From the NCBI RefSeq assembly GCF_001619985.1, contig NW_017264197.1, positions 1,550,001-1,614,000 on the forward strand: 64,000 nt of DNA, written 5' to 3'. Numbering within the stretch: position 1 is the first letter of the stretch; every line of letters starts with the position of its first letter. Position numbers and translations under genes: made by a program. The stretch is from Xylona heveae TC161 (lineage: Eukaryota; Ascomycota; Xylonomycetes; Xylonales; Xylonaceae). Below, in pieces: positions 23,576-35,885 of the stretch. The notes beneath the pieces are model-generated. The model saw nothing but the letters and a program-made list of their open reading frames with translations. It made no database searches and was not told where the DNA came from.

Positions 23576-25748
23576 TCATCAACTACGAACTATGATATTT
23601 CGATAAGGGTTTCTGGTCAAATATAAACCCTAACGACATAGCCTGAAATCTCAACATATCTCAGTATCCTATTAATACAGTCGCGCCTGCCTTACAAATG
23701 AATCTCTTTGTTGTATCTGCTTCCGAGCTCTTAGCTCCCATTATGACAAGTAAATAATGGCTCCTAAGATGAGAAAAGCATACTAATGCTATCATAGAAG
23801 ATTTAAATTTTAACAGAATTGGCACTAGCCACGCAAACAACATCTGACAACTTGCTCATATCCATCCTGCCCACAACGTCGGAGATGTTTTGGGTAATAT
23901 AAAACTCAAAGAACGTCTTCTGGGCTCCACTGACAAGGAATTTTAGCCTAGAAAACATTGCACAGCTCCTGACCCCATCACTGGTGTCCGGTGCCTGGTG
24001 TCTCGTGCATCATACTCCAATCCGATTTTCACTCTTATCCTCTGCATAGACGCCAAGACGTCACTCTGTGTGGATTTCCATACTCTCACTTAAATTTGTC
24101 TCGAAACTTAACACGCTTAAGTACATCGCAAAATGGACAAAAAATATCAAGTCATTTCCCTCATATATCCTCAATCCTCATGGTTAACGTTGCCGTTATC
24201 CGGGTGGAAATCAATTTACAAATATCTCACCTCTGTTGGCGATCAACAAAAAAATTAGATGCATGTCTACCGCTCATACTCAAGGACTGCTTCATAGCTC
24301 AAGGTTGCAGCTCTCTGCGTCCATAAAAGAGAATAATATGCATAAACTTAGAGAAACCCGGAGATGAACACCTTCATGCAGGAATATTCGCAGAATGAAG
24401 TACAAAACCTGCAGCCTGCTTGAATATCTCAAACCTTGAGATCAATCTCAATCCCGTCTCACACATGCTCCGTCGGAGTCTCACAAGGACCGAAATTCAC
24501 CTCCATTTCCTTCCCAAGAAAAGCAGGCACGTTCAAAAAAGGAGCAGTGCAACTTTGCAAGACACGGGATATAAAGCGTGGGACCAGACTTTCACGGTGT
24601 ATCTGTAATCAAACCTGTTAGGCGGGCCACGGTTTTGCTGGCCAAGAAATGGGAAGGAAAATGCCTCTAGGAACTGCATCTTTTCCTCAAGCAGCGGTCT
24701 TATTTTCCACATCTCATCTTGAAAAATAAATCAAAAGGCAGCGTCCAACAAGCAGCTAGACACTTTCATGCATGTCCCGTCCTTATTGGCTTTGAATAAA
24801 AGTCATTCGTCACGCTTTGCTCGAGATCTATTGGTATGTCAAACGGCAGATATCTGATATCCTCTCGCGGAAGATGGGCATGTACTCTCTTACAAAAGAC
24901 TGTCAAATGCTACTGACGCGCTACACTGTACAAGAGTGGAGTTCCCTCCGACAGGCGTGCCCTGATTGATCTTTTGGTTATATTTCCAACGAGGAACTGA
25001 AAGCTCAGTGAACGCGGCCAGCAATCTGGTCATACTAAAATATTTTGGACGAGATGAATACCAGATCCTCAAGCAACAACTATACAGTCGGAATCCAGAT
25101 CATCAGCTTTCTCCAAAGAGTCAAAGACAGTCACATTGTCACACAACTGTCCCTGAATTGCTACTCCGTTACTCCATTAGTCCGTAGCCAAATTGCAGAC
25201 TTGACTCTCGAGGTCTCGACTCCCGCGAGCAACGGAGAGGGGGCAAAAGACACTGGGGCCGGAATACAGTAGGAAGAATGCTGAAAGACGGTTCAGCGTC
25301 CCTTTGCTGGATTGTGTCTTATGACGATATGGATGCCAGAGTTCAAGTGGATCTTTTCTTTTCCCCTTTAGTTTATATTCTGTTTGTTTTTTATTTTTGT
25401 TTTTTTGTTTTTTTTTATCTTTTCAGTCATGAAAAAGAAAAGAAGGTAAGATAAAACGGAAAACAAGGGGCATAAAAACAAGAGGACGGAGCTCTATACC
25501 CCGGACTCCCGGCTACCCATGGAAAAAGACAAAGACAAAGACACAAAGTTTAATCACATAACTGTTACGGTCTTACAGTCTTACAGAAATCTCACCGACT
25601 TTCTCACTAACATCTCGAGTCTCACTTTAGTCCCGAGTCCCGAGTCCCGGCTCCAGACTCCCATAAGAATCTGCTCACTGCTTAGCACAGCTGCACAAGT
25701 CTCTTTTATTCTCAACACACAACTAAATTTCACGAAGATTGTAGTCTC

Positions 25749-25749
<1 letters not shown>

Positions 25750-25781
<32 letters not shown>
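25750..25781. repeat. (AG)n microsatellite
   Basis: About 15-16 AG dinucleotides in tandem. A short GAGTCCC-type repeat precedes it at about 25632-25650. Confidence 0.92.
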
Positions 25782-25782
<1 letters not shown>

Positions 25783-26268
25783 GTAATGGAAGACGCGGCG
25801 ACGCCTCCCCGATTCGGGATATATACCACTTGGGGGACCGAGCCTCGGTCCTTTGAAAATACGGGTTTCGAATATTTAGAATACTCCAATTCGGCATTTC
25901 TTTCTACATCTTCATTCTAACTTTGTTCTTATATAATGATTTATAACTCTTCCGTTCCTTGGGTCCAATGCAACTGCACGCAGCATGACAAATTGAAAGT
26001 ACGTAAACTGTAGCGGAAATTTGAAATAAACCACAAATCCACGAAAGGAATCACAGACTCACATAAAGCGACTGGTCCATAACATTACGAATGAACATGA
26101 GATCTAGTCTTGACCAAGCCAGATTTCGGAGTCACAGTGCTATGGAATGTGCTAAAATTATTGCTTTGACTGTTCGTCTTGCCATGTAGCCTAATCAATT
26201 CGGCAGCTCAAAGTAGTAACCCATTAATAAATACTGGATATAGAGAAGCGGCAGAGAATTCTAGTAGT

Positions 26269-26360
26269 CGTCACTAGGTAAGTATAAGAAAAAAGGGGAT
26301 AGAAAGTCACTAGGTATCAGAAAAAGAGACAGTGAGTCACTAGGTATAAGAAAGAGAAAA
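26269..26360. repeat. degenerate tandem repeat, three GTCACTAGGTAT units
   Basis: The motif GTCACTAGGTA followed by an A/G-rich spacer (AAGAAAAAG-like) occurs three times in about 90 nt, at roughly 26270, 26305 and 26335. A GGA/GGAGG-rich tract lies further on at about 26735-26775. Confidence 0.75.
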
Positions 26361-27147
26361 AATGAGTAGCATTAACCACTAACCACTAAACACCAAATAA
26401 AATAGATGAATAATAACATATAAAAAGGGAGGCAAACCTCAGAAGTTAAGAGGCCCGGCAAAAGGAAAATAAAAGCATAGTAAATCGAACAAAGGTAAAA
26501 CGAAACCCATAAGCCTAAGCCCGAGACCGTAGATTCTAGTTCCCAAACATAGTAAACTACCCAGCTACACTTCGCAGCCATGACCTTGTACGGTCGCTCG
26601 CTCGTAAGCGTAGAAATAACCCATTCGCCTTTATCCATATAACCATTTTGACCAGCGCAAGAAAAGAGACGCGAGGAAGGACAAGAAAATTGTGAGACTT
26701 GGTAAAAAGTGCACGAGAGTGATATGAGTAAGGGGATAAGAGGAGGGAGGAGGAGGAGGAGGAGGAAGAAAGGAAGGGGAGGAATTGCTAATAAGTACAT
26801 GATTTCTGACCAGGGCTTGATATCCATGAGTTACAACGTAATATGAACAACTAAATAAAGGCGCATGGATCCTTGCGCTGACGCTTCAAAGCGGAAGAAC
26901 AGAGAGATCAGGGATGAAACGAGTATCCAGGGAGTACGATTTGATGATTTTCGTGAAGCGTCTTGAGACAGCAAAACAAGATGTAAGAGTAAGTTATATG
27001 TCAAGGCTGGCTAGATACGCAAAGTTGCGAATCCGGTTTCGTTATCGTAAGACGGTACGGGATGACACCGCAAGGGGTGTCAAGGCTGACGGATATGGAA
27101 AACTCAACCATAGCAGGCGAGTAAAAAGTGGAAGACGGCCAACCAGT

Positions 27148-28407
27148 TTATTTATTGTGCAGTTCCGGATGGCGCTCTTTTTCAGGTTTCCACGTTCCTA
27201 TCAATATCGTCAATACCATGATACAGAATTCACGAAAACGAGACTGTTAAAGATGACGCAAACAAAAGGACAGATTGGACATATCTGACGTACCCTCAAA
27301 AGCGTGCTTGACAAAGGCCATTGGATCATCGTCGTCTCCTGCACCCATTTGCTGGACGCCGGGGCTGAAACTCGTAATCGGCAACACCACAACATCGCCC
27401 ATTTTCTTTGCCTTTTTAATCCCCGTAAAGTGTTCCCATGTAATGTTCCCTTTGCTTGTTGACATGTCAAAGTATTCAGGGTTGTTAAAATATCGAAAAA
27501 CTGCGTCGGTCCAAATGGCTGGACCAGTGAACTCGACTACCGACTTGTCTAATTTCTTCAAGACACCAGACTCTTTCAATTTCAGCGTGGCATCGGTAAT
27601 AGTGGCAACAATGTCTCGCAGTACGGGGTGACCGGGTTTCGACTGAATAGTCCATTGACAAAATTGAATGCGACGAGAGTACCACTCTGCCCAGTCGGGA
27701 CGGTCCGGGTCTGCTTCGATGCCAACCACCAATCCAACAGTTGACCGCGGTAATGTCTCTGGAAGCCACTCAATGGTTGATTTGAGAGCCAGAGTATCAA
27801 TGTCGGCGTAGATGCCACCGCGCGCGAGGAGAATCAAGTATCGGAAGAAATCGGCCTTGAGAATAGCTCGCGGCAGAGACTTGTAGGCTTCGACGACCTC
27901 TGGTACAGAGGCGTACAGGTGGCGGATCAAGTGCACCGCTACTTGATCGGTGATGACCTCATGGACAAATCCAGGGTGTTTTTCGGTCCAGCTGGCCTCT
28001 GCAGGACGGAAGCTCTCCTGAAACTCGCCTGATGCAGGCGTGTATTTCCATGTTTGCCAGATGTATGCAGGGAACTTGGATTCAACGTCGTAGGGGAATT
28101 GGTACGCCAGCTGGTCGCGCAGCGGCTTGTTGGCCATGTCGACAAGCGTTTTCTGAATCTCTGCCTGTTTCTGCTTTTGCTTCGCGGTCTGTTCCTTCTT
28201 CCTTGAGCTGCCAGGAGCGAGGGCCGTTTCAGCGACAATCTGCTCTGCTGATTCCTGCGGCGAAGCGGAATTTCCGGTGGACTTGAGCCCAGCAGTATTC
28301 GGTACCGTGAAATCGGAATTCGTTGGCGGAGAATGCGACGATCGAAGGAAGAAGATGAGGGCGAGGAAGAGGGCGGCGAATACGACCGCCCGTTTGAAAG
28401 TAAGCAT
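27148..28407 (-). CDS. Och1-like alpha-1,6-mannosyltransferase (GT32)
   Basis: Two exons (28407-27294 and 27197-27148) give 387 aa. The second exon encodes only the last 16 codons; splicing converts the read-through tail into TWKPEKERHPELHNK, the conserved Och1 C-terminus, so this terminal exon is well supported. Residues 5-21 form a type II signal anchor, followed by a Gln/Lys-rich stem (about 60-90). The GT32 domain has FPAYIWQTWKYTP, then the metal/nucleotide-sugar DXD in GGIYADIDTLAL (Asp202, Asp204), and IQFCQWTIQSKPGHPVL further on. Och1 starts outer-chain N-glycan elongation in the Golgi using GDP-mannose; whether this copy is the main Och1 or a paralogue cannot be told here. Confidence 0.92.
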
Positions 28408-30206
28408 CGTGGCGAGTGAGTGAGCGATAAGTCGGGATGCTCAGCAAGCTCGTCAGAGAGCTTTCAGGTATGGGAATGTGGGTTTGTTCGAATGGTTCTA
28501 GGATTGCGACGCACTCGAGTAATGAACTCGTATCACCAAACTTGTCACCTAAGTTGGTAGTTGCGACGCATCTACCGACTGTCACCTCGGAGAAAAGAGA
28601 CGCCCTTTGGATCGGCTCAATTGAAGAATTGTTTGCCTGCAAGACTTCGGACAGATGAGACCAATCGAACGCTAAATCGTCAGAACGTGTTTACGCCCAA
28701 GGAAAGAGGCGGGACCCAAAAGCTTGTTTTGCAGGCCCTTGCGTCGGGGGCGGCAAGCTCGCGGGATGGAATCGTCACCCAATGGCGGAATGCGACGTGG
28801 GATTTCACAGGCGAGGTAGCAGGATATTCAATGACCCGCTGAGCTCAGTCGATAAATCACAAACAAAAAGCCCGGGTTCTGGCGGTAACGAGGAAGAAAG
28901 AACAAGGAACCAGCAAATGGCTCTTCGCGCATCACCAGGAATCACACATTGGGTAGAAGAACTTATCGAGAGGGAGGAAGAAGCAGAATAAGTGGATGGC
29001 GATTGGGATGCGATTCCTTGGCCGGGACTTGAATCTGAATCTGGAGTAGCTCCAGTCCGTTGCAAGACGCAATCCACCTCAACTAATGGGCCACCAACCC
29101 CGTGTTATGTAGTTCCGTCGTTCGTCCCCTGTTTCCGCTGGGTTTAGTGATGGACTATCCCAACGATCCCCCTGTACCCGATCCCGAACCGGGCGTCGGG
29201 AAGCACCAAATTGATTCGTTCAAGGACAAGTCAAGCTTCTGCAGGGCGTCAGGATACATAAGAGCCAAGTCGGCATGGCCATCAATTGGTGAGCAAAAGC
29301 TAGCTGAAAAATGACCGGTCACTCCACTTGGTTCTGCGAGTCCCGTCTCCTTCTCTCCTCTCTTCTCAGCGTGCTGGTCTGACGTTTTTGGCTGAGCGGC
29401 AGCTGGAGCAGATCGCAATCCGACTGGCGTCAGTGATGGCTTGAAGAGCGTTGACCCGTTTCGGACCTGGCAAGCGTCGACTGTGTGGGTTTAGTGTCTC
29501 ACTCGCCGCGCGTTCGGCAAAGCTTCACTTTAGCCATGGTTAACTAACCCGCTTGTAACTCGGATTTTGGTTATAATCATGTGAATTCAACAACCAGTGC
29601 CTTGCATTTGGTATCCACAAGATAATTGAGCTCTTGAAGATGCGTAATTTCTCTATATTCGTCGAAGAATTGAATTCAGTCTTGCAACTGTAATGTGGGA
29701 AACATGTCGTACGTAGTGGGAGAGAAATTGATTGTGGGGTGGAGATGCACGGACCACATGTCCCTCCTGGTGTGGGTAAGACGCCCGGGATTTTGTACGC
29801 GTGGCCCCGACAAGGGCCGACTTCTTTACAGATGATCTCAAGAGACCCTGTTTACGATCATGTAATCTATTTCCTCTAGACACGTACTTGCCGACGTACA
29901 GCCTACTATTATTCTCTCTCACGCTGTATATCATGGATAGCCATATGCAGGGGCAAGGGGGGAAATGTAAACACTCAATATTGAGGCATTGGATGCTCAA
30001 AACACAACACAGGGGAGATTTTATCCATTGTATATCCTACAATATATGAAATTATGATACACGGTGAAAATGAACGTAGATGTCTGCTGCCAGACGTTCT
30101 TGAAACTTTTCCCAATGCTACCAGGAACGAGACAACGCCAACCAATCAACGCTATGCAAGAGGGAAAGCAGAACAGATTACCACGGTATAAATGTCAAAA
30201 CAATGC
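28408..30206. other. intergenic region with a short coding relic
   Basis: This holds the promoter of the Och1-like gene (28408 onward) and the 3' flank of the CysA-like gene. A plus-strand segment (about 28850-29310) reads as protein-like pieces in more than one frame (NEEERTRNQQMALRASPGIT then HWVEELIEREEEAE, and DYPNDPPVPDPEPGVG), interrupted by stops. It may be a relic. The rest shows nothing. Confidence 0.4.
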
Positions 30207-31848
30207 TTAATTCAAGAATCGTTTCAGGTTGCCGCCAATGTGCTCAAGGTCAAGTAGGAACGTGTCATGACCAAAAAGGCTCTTATCCTCGCCCAACTCG
30301 ACGTGCGTAACTTGTCGATTGCCAGCAGCTTTCAATGTCTCGGCAATCTCCCGCTGCTGCCACGCAGGGAAGAGAATGTCACTGGCAACGCCCATAACCA
30401 GCGTCGGGTGGTGTTGCATCGGACCAAGTCCGGCAACAAGATCGGCCGGCGGGCCACCTGCAGGTGCATCGACCGCATCGTTCAGAGATCTCGAAGTCGT
30501 CTCCGACGGCTGTTCCTCATAAGGGCTCTCCGGCAGCGTCAGGTTGCAAGACTGCCCCTCCGGACCAGGACCCTCACCTGCAGCCAACTTGGACTTATTT
30601 TGATGACGAAGTGCTCGCATGCGATTCTGGTTATCGACGCCAAGGTCGAAGAGATCCATGGCCTTGCTCACGTACAAAAGGCTGTTGGGGTCGTATTGGA
30701 GACAAAACTTCTCGCCCGCGTGATCGAGATATGTCTCGATCAAAAAGTCCGGACAAAGCGCCGGAGGCTTACTTGGGTCTGCTCGGCGGCGCCCGAATCG
30801 TTGTTCCCATTCTGGACCGCTGCGATATGTTACTGTAGCAATCTCTCGGGCAAGTTTCATGCCCGCATGAGGAGGGATGCCGTCGTAATAAAAGCCTCGG
30901 TTCCAGTTGGGATCCATCATCAAAACTAAATGAAAATTAGTCATACAATTACCAAAGAGCTCGAAACATGCGATACATACCTTGCCGCTGAGTATGCCGC
31001 ATCGCAACGCTGTACGGATGACTCCTAGCACAGCCACTGATACTGACGACCTTGCCAACGCGGTCGGGGAACAGGACCGCCGCAGCCAAGCTCTGCATTC
31101 CACCCATACTAGACCCTACACTAGCATAGAGCTTCTTGATGCCTAAACCATCGAGCAGCCTGAATTGCGCCCGAACCATATCTTCCATGGTCAGGATTGG
31201 AAAGCGAGTTCCGTAACGCTGTCCGTTGGCCGGATCAATTGAAGAGGGTCCGGTCGAGCCATAGCAGCTGCCAATGACATTTGTACAGATCACAAAGTAT
31301 TTGTTCGTGTCGACCGCCAGACCGGGGCCAATAAACTTCTCCCACCAGCCGGGTTTAGGGTTTAGATCGGAGCTTTTTGCATGACTCGAGGCCGAGAGTC
31401 CGGTATGTAACAGAATTGCATTACTCCTATCCGAGTTCAATTCGCCCCATGTCTCATACGCAACATCAAACTCAGGCAATAAGCCACCCCAATCAAGTAG
31501 GATAGGCTTTTCCGAATGAAATCTGAGGTGGTCGCCGCTCGTATAAGATGGTTCGGGTCCTTGCTCGGAGGGTCGGGACCGAAGAGAGGCAGATCGTGAC
31601 TCAAGAGCGTCCAAGCATGGAAAGGCCAAAGCCGGATTCGATGACTCCCGTTCTGCTGTAGCCTCCTGGGCCTTGCGAGGTCGTCCTGTAGAGATGCTTC
31701 GCGTGGTGGCGGGGTTGAGCGAAGTGCTGTATCGGCCGTTGCGCATTGACTGCGGCAGAATTCGAGATGTGACTGGTTTTCTTTGCTGAGCGAGAGGCGC
31801 CTGAGACGCCCTCCTGGCAGCGAAAATCACACTTTTTATGCCTTTCAT
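30207..31848 (-). CDS. CysA-like serine O-acyltransferase (MetX/MET2 alpha/beta-hydrolase family)
   Basis: Two exons (31848-30981, 30925-30207; 55-nt intron) give 528 aa. The fold is the homoserine acetyltransferase type: nucleophile elbow GSSMGG with Ser247, Asp472 in ASDILFP and His509 in FGHDTF form the catalytic triad. The first 60 residues are rich in Arg, Ser and Ala with almost no acid, as in a mitochondrial presequence. The segment [19 protein letters not shown], the presequence and the length fit the class that includes Aspergillus nidulans CysA, a serine O-acetyltransferase evolved from the MET2 family, and S. pombe Cys2. I therefore favour serine activation for cysteine synthesis over methionine synthesis, but activity is not provable from sequence. 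A Gly/Pro-rich insert lies at about 390-450. Confidence 0.86.
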
Positions 31849-32263
31849 GATGGCAAACGGTCGTCTATTCGACAGTAAGACAAGGTCATGTCTTGAAAAC
31901 TTTCCGAAAGACCTTGGACGGACTTACATCGTGTGCTTACTTAATCTGCGCCCTTCGACTTATCATACTGATAACGAGCTCGAATTTCAAACATTGCACG
32001 TGACTTTCAATGGCGGTGAACAGCTTAGTCATTTAATGCATAACACATCCACGTGTGCCATTGTTATTGTTTTTCGAGCTTCACACATGATACTCGTACG
32101 GTCTCGTTGGAAACCCTGCCTGCAGAGTAGATGCTTCTTGTAGTTTTCTTTCCTTTGCATCTACAGCTACTCCATGTCAATGGTTCTTTGTACCGTTTAT
32201 TGTACCAAGAATCCTACACCATGGCTGCTTAAACGCCTTTGCCCATCGTAAGATTAATTTCGC
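31849..32263. other. intergenic region
   Basis: Promoter and 5' leader of the CysA-like gene on the left and the 3' flank of the small unknown gene on the right. CACGTG occurs at about 31997. No other feature is seen. Confidence 0.4.
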
Positions 32264-32721
32264 TCACATCATCTCCTTGGCATGACCTTCCTCCTTCCCC
32301 TGCTCCTCAATCTCAATCCTGTCAAAAGAAACATAAAACCTTCTAATCAACCCTAACCTTCGTTGGAAATTATCATACCACCGCAGAGCCCCAAAATTCA
32401 CCACGGCCAGCAATCTTGGACGAGGTGTGACTTTGTCGCCTTCGCTGTAAATTATGTACACAGCTACTTTATTTCGCAATCTGGGCAACGGTGCCTGGAG
32501 TATGTCGATGTCTAAGGTATTGTATTAGTTCCTAATCGTTCTCTGGTTCAGCTCTGAACTTTCTACTTGCCTTCAATATCGCCAATCTTTTGAACTGTCA
32601 AGGACGGATAAGGCGTAAAGTCGTAAAAAGGGTTGTATATGATGGCTTTTGCACCTATAGACTTGTGACATGCCGGACCTGAAAGGTCTGCTGAGCGTAG
32701 AGTCACTTTAACAACGTTCAT
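32264..32721 (-). CDS. small conserved-looking protein of unknown function, GC-AG intron
   Basis: Two exons (32721-32571 and 32511-32264) give 132 aa. The ATG at 32721 opens MNVVKVTLRSADLSGPACHK. Frame and splice signals demand the donor GAAG|GCAAGT, a GC-AG intron of 59 nt ending in CTTAG; the only nearby GT alternative breaks the frame. The product is rich in beta-prone segments (VAVYIIYSEGDKV, RLLAVVNFGALRWYDNF, RRFYVSFDRIEIE) and ends in a Glu/Lys tail. No domain is recognised and no signal peptide or membrane segment is seen. Coding quality on both sides of the intron supports a real gene. Confidence 0.7.
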
Positions 32722-33595
32722 TTTCTTTTGCGTCCGTATCGCTTTTCTTTTTGGGAAGCAAATAATCTGACGGAAGATGGCCTGTTAAAGGAGAGTTCGT
32801 TTTGCTTTTTAACTGGTTTCTCTTTGTTTCTATGCCAGGGAGAGCGGATACATGCAGATAGAGCCACCGTTTGCAACTTTATATCATTTATGTAACGCCG
32901 ACTTTGAGGGCTCTCAGCCTCATAGAACCCCCTTGCATCAATCACTCCTACAGAAAGCCAACGTCTGAGAGTGATCGGTTTATTTACATGTTTATTAGAG
33001 GATATAAAGTGACAGAGCGCATTTACTTGATCTCTCATTGATCGCCTCGTCTGGTTGGGCCGCAAAGAGAAGCGGTTGTCATCGCCTACGCCGTGGGCGT
33101 TACGCCTTGTGTATTGGAAACACACTGTATGCCGTGGCCTCAGCCACGTCACTTATCCGCTTATCAAAAATCTCTCATATTTGGACTGCAAGTAAGAGAC
33201 GGATATAATGGGCTGAATGATCCATATATTCCTCATTAAATACCCATTCATGGTCTTTGACGTCAGAATCAATTTTCGAGGCTACGGAGGGCTTGAAAAG
33301 CGCTTATTACTATTCAAACAAGCGAATGGCGGCATTCAATGAAAATGATTGAACAGACAGCGGCATAAGCTTGCATTAAAAGTAGAGAGAAACGGTGCAA
33401 CTTGCTCTAAAATCGAAGGAGAAACAACCGAATAGCTTCTTAAGGTATCTGGGAAAAGGGGAAAAAAAAAAAGCATCGGACTAGAGCGCCAAATAAAAGC
33501 CATCGCTAGTTATCACCAAAGCTCCTCACATGACAATAAATGTTCCCTCACAAAAGGTGAATAAGTATAGTGTACCAGTGATTATAGTGACTGCT
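32722..33595. other. intergenic region
   Basis: Promoter side of the small unknown gene and 3' flank of NSE4. A minus-strand frame at 32718-33152 has no recognisable content. A run of A lies near 33461-33472. Nothing else is seen. Confidence 0.4.
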
Positions 33596-35211
33596 TTATC
33601 CATACCACCCACCGGCACCTTGTTTCAGAGCACCTGCATCGGCGGCGCGATTTGGTATACAGCAGTCAGTGATATCGAACGCTTCAATGAGGCCCTGCCA
33701 AGTTTCCCAATCGAGACTGAAGACAGCTTGATGTTTGTGCACATTTTGTTCTCGGATGGTTTGCTTGTTCATAGGAATACTTGCATCTGTACAATTTGTG
33801 AGCCAGTCTCGTATAATAAGATATGATCCTTTCCGAAAGACCCAGAAAACAGAGGAGAGAAAAAGTAGACTTACGCAGAGTTGGCATCCCGTGTTTATCA
33901 CGCCCAATCCCCGCGCTTCCATCGCGAATCAAAAAGCTCACATAGAACATATTCTCCACGGTCTGGCCGAATGAGAGCGGATTTATGACAAACTTGAAAA
34001 AGGACACGCCGCCGTCATCGCAAATCGCGTATTTGGCCATTAGCGCATCGACTTCTTCCTGCGACATGTCCTCTGTTGCCTCGTCGTTCACTCTCGCCTC
34101 GCCTTCGTTCTGCGTCCGCTGGAGTTGCTCACGGATATTCTTGCACAGTGTGGTGAGATTCGAATTTTCCGTCTTCTGCAAGTCCGTGGCCTCAAGCTCC
34201 TGTGGGCGTACTACGTCTAAGGGATTGCGTCGTTGGAGTCGCACTTGTCTCCGTTGAACTCTGCTACGCTTTTGTACAGATAAAGGTCCCAGAAGAAACC
34301 CCGAGACGGCGGGGCGGGCATTATGTGGAAAGCATGCGCGCCGCCCAAGCCAGGCCCAGTTGAGGGCATCGCCATCGTTCTCGTCTTCTTCGTCACTCTC
34401 GCCCTGATCGTCTTCAACACGGGCATCGCGTTGTCGGGCGTGTCGATGGTTTTGCGTGCTAGCTTGGCCTTCTTCTTCTTCTTGTGTCCCATGCCGCATG
34501 AAATTTATGCATTTTGATACAAATTCGTCAATTTCAATGCCTTGTCCACCACTACCTAGTGCAAGATGCGAAATCTTCTTGCGCCCGAGATCCGCGGCTG
34601 TGACAAGTAGTCGCGAATCAATCGTTGCGTCCGACGTGTTGCGGACATTAAGCATTAAGTCATTGGCCTTCTTAACAGTTTCCTGGAGGCCCTTTGAATC
34701 CGGGTTGAGGAATTCTTGTCGCGATTCTTAAAGGAATTGGATTTAGTATGCTGGTCTCGAAGACAGAGAGCTGGATTGTAAGGGTGATCTCAAACCCACC
34801 ATTAAGTGTTCGCGACAAATCGCGTAGTTGCTTGCGCACCCTTCGGCGTTCCTCGGGGTCTTGATCCGGATCATAATACTTGGTGTCGATAATATCTTCC
34901 AAGTCGGAAATGGCACGTTGCGTCGCGTTTTCTCGTTGCCGCAAGGCTTCCACCTTTCGTCGTTTAGCTCCACGCTCACTATTTTCCGCATTCGAGTCCG
35001 GGGTCGGCAATGACGATTCCATATCGGGCCTTGCGATGGCTTTGCCTTTGTGTTGTCGGCCCCTCGCGATGCTGGTTTGATTTTCCTTGTCCGACGAAAA
35101 TGACGCTGTTGGGGTGGGCGAATCCGCGGCAGAGTATTCGCGACCAGTCTGTGACAATGTGTTGTTTGAATTTGGTTCAGGCGATGAGCTCACGCGCGCC
35201 AAACGTGCCAT
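33596..35211 (-). CDS. nse4: Nse4, kleisin subunit of the SMC5-SMC6 complex
   Basis: Three exons (35211-34800, 34726-33875, 33786-33596) give 484 aa. The N-terminal 110 residues are disordered and Ser/Glu-rich. Then come the kleisin N-terminal helices (SDLEDIIDTKYYDPDQDPEERRR) and the Nse4_C winged-helix region (FVINPLSFGQTVENMFYVSF, then MPTLHASIPMNKQTIREQNV, KHQAVFSLDWETW). The last block only appears after the 88-nt intron is spliced, which fixes that junction. Nse4 bridges the Smc5 and Smc6 heads and binds Nse1 and Nse3; the complex acts in the nucleus in recombination and repair. An acidic stretch (GESDEEDENDGD) sits in the middle. It is divergent from VPS34. Confidence 0.92.
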
Positions 35212-35675
35212 TGCAAATTGTAGACCTGGCGGTGAAGTTGAATGGGGTTGCGCTCGCTCAGTCGCGCGATGAGGCTATGCTTTATCTCGAGAGAGCCGGG
35301 GTCATGAAACACGTGCTCCTGACTTGAAAATTAGGACCAATTTCATAAAATACTAGAAGTCGGTTTTGTTCGTTAACCTCGAAAAAATAGGGTTTTATTT
35401 GGCCGTGCATATACAAAGTAATATGTTTCCTTTCGTTGTTTTGTCACAAAGGAGCCAAAAGGCGTTTTGACGCGTTGGTAATTGAAAGTGGCACCTAAGG
35501 GAAAAGCTAATCCCCTTTGGTGCCGCGTTTCTTTCAGTCAGAAGAGAACACGCCTCCATGCTAAGTAGCCATTGGCCACATTAGCGACTCCACTGCCGCT
35601 CCCCCCAGCTAACTTAACCGCTCGGTTCCTTTGCTAACTCATCACGTGCGCTATCATTATCAGTATACGATAAGG
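35212..35675. other. divergent NSE4/VPS34 intergenic region
   Basis: Shared upstream region of NSE4 (-) and VPS34 (+). CACGTG, the E-box bound by bHLH factors, occurs at about 35317 near the NSE4 side and again at 35643-35648 just before the VPS34 side. No obvious TATA box. No additional gene is seen. Confidence 0.4.
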
Positions 35676-35885
35676 ATGGAAACGTTCGGCAATCTCCGGT
35701 TCTCGTCCCTGGTGAGAGGGCAGGCGGTATATGCCGACCTCATTCCTGAGGACGAGATCTCGGATTTGGAGTTGGATACACCAATCCGGTCAGAGGATGA
35801 GAAAGAGATTGATGAAATTGTGGTGAGCTGTGGAAGTGCTGAAAGTCGTTTCAAAACTTCATCTCATTCGCTGCATGCTCACGAG

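Larger units (their letters stand above)
23576..27147. other. gene-poor region with simple repeats
   Basis: No supported gene. Scattered open pieces around 23990-25270 (for example HLHFLPKKSRHVQKRSSATL near 24500) are interrupted and unrecognised. An (AG)n tract, a short tandem repeat and a GGA-rich tract lie between 25.7 and 26.8 kb and are listed separately. The rightmost part is 3' flank of the Och1-like gene. Confidence 0.45.

Noticed and set aside
35631-35885. Separate small gene upstream of VPS34
   Set aside because: The frame is continuous with VPS34, so it is better treated as a possible N-terminal extension or leader.
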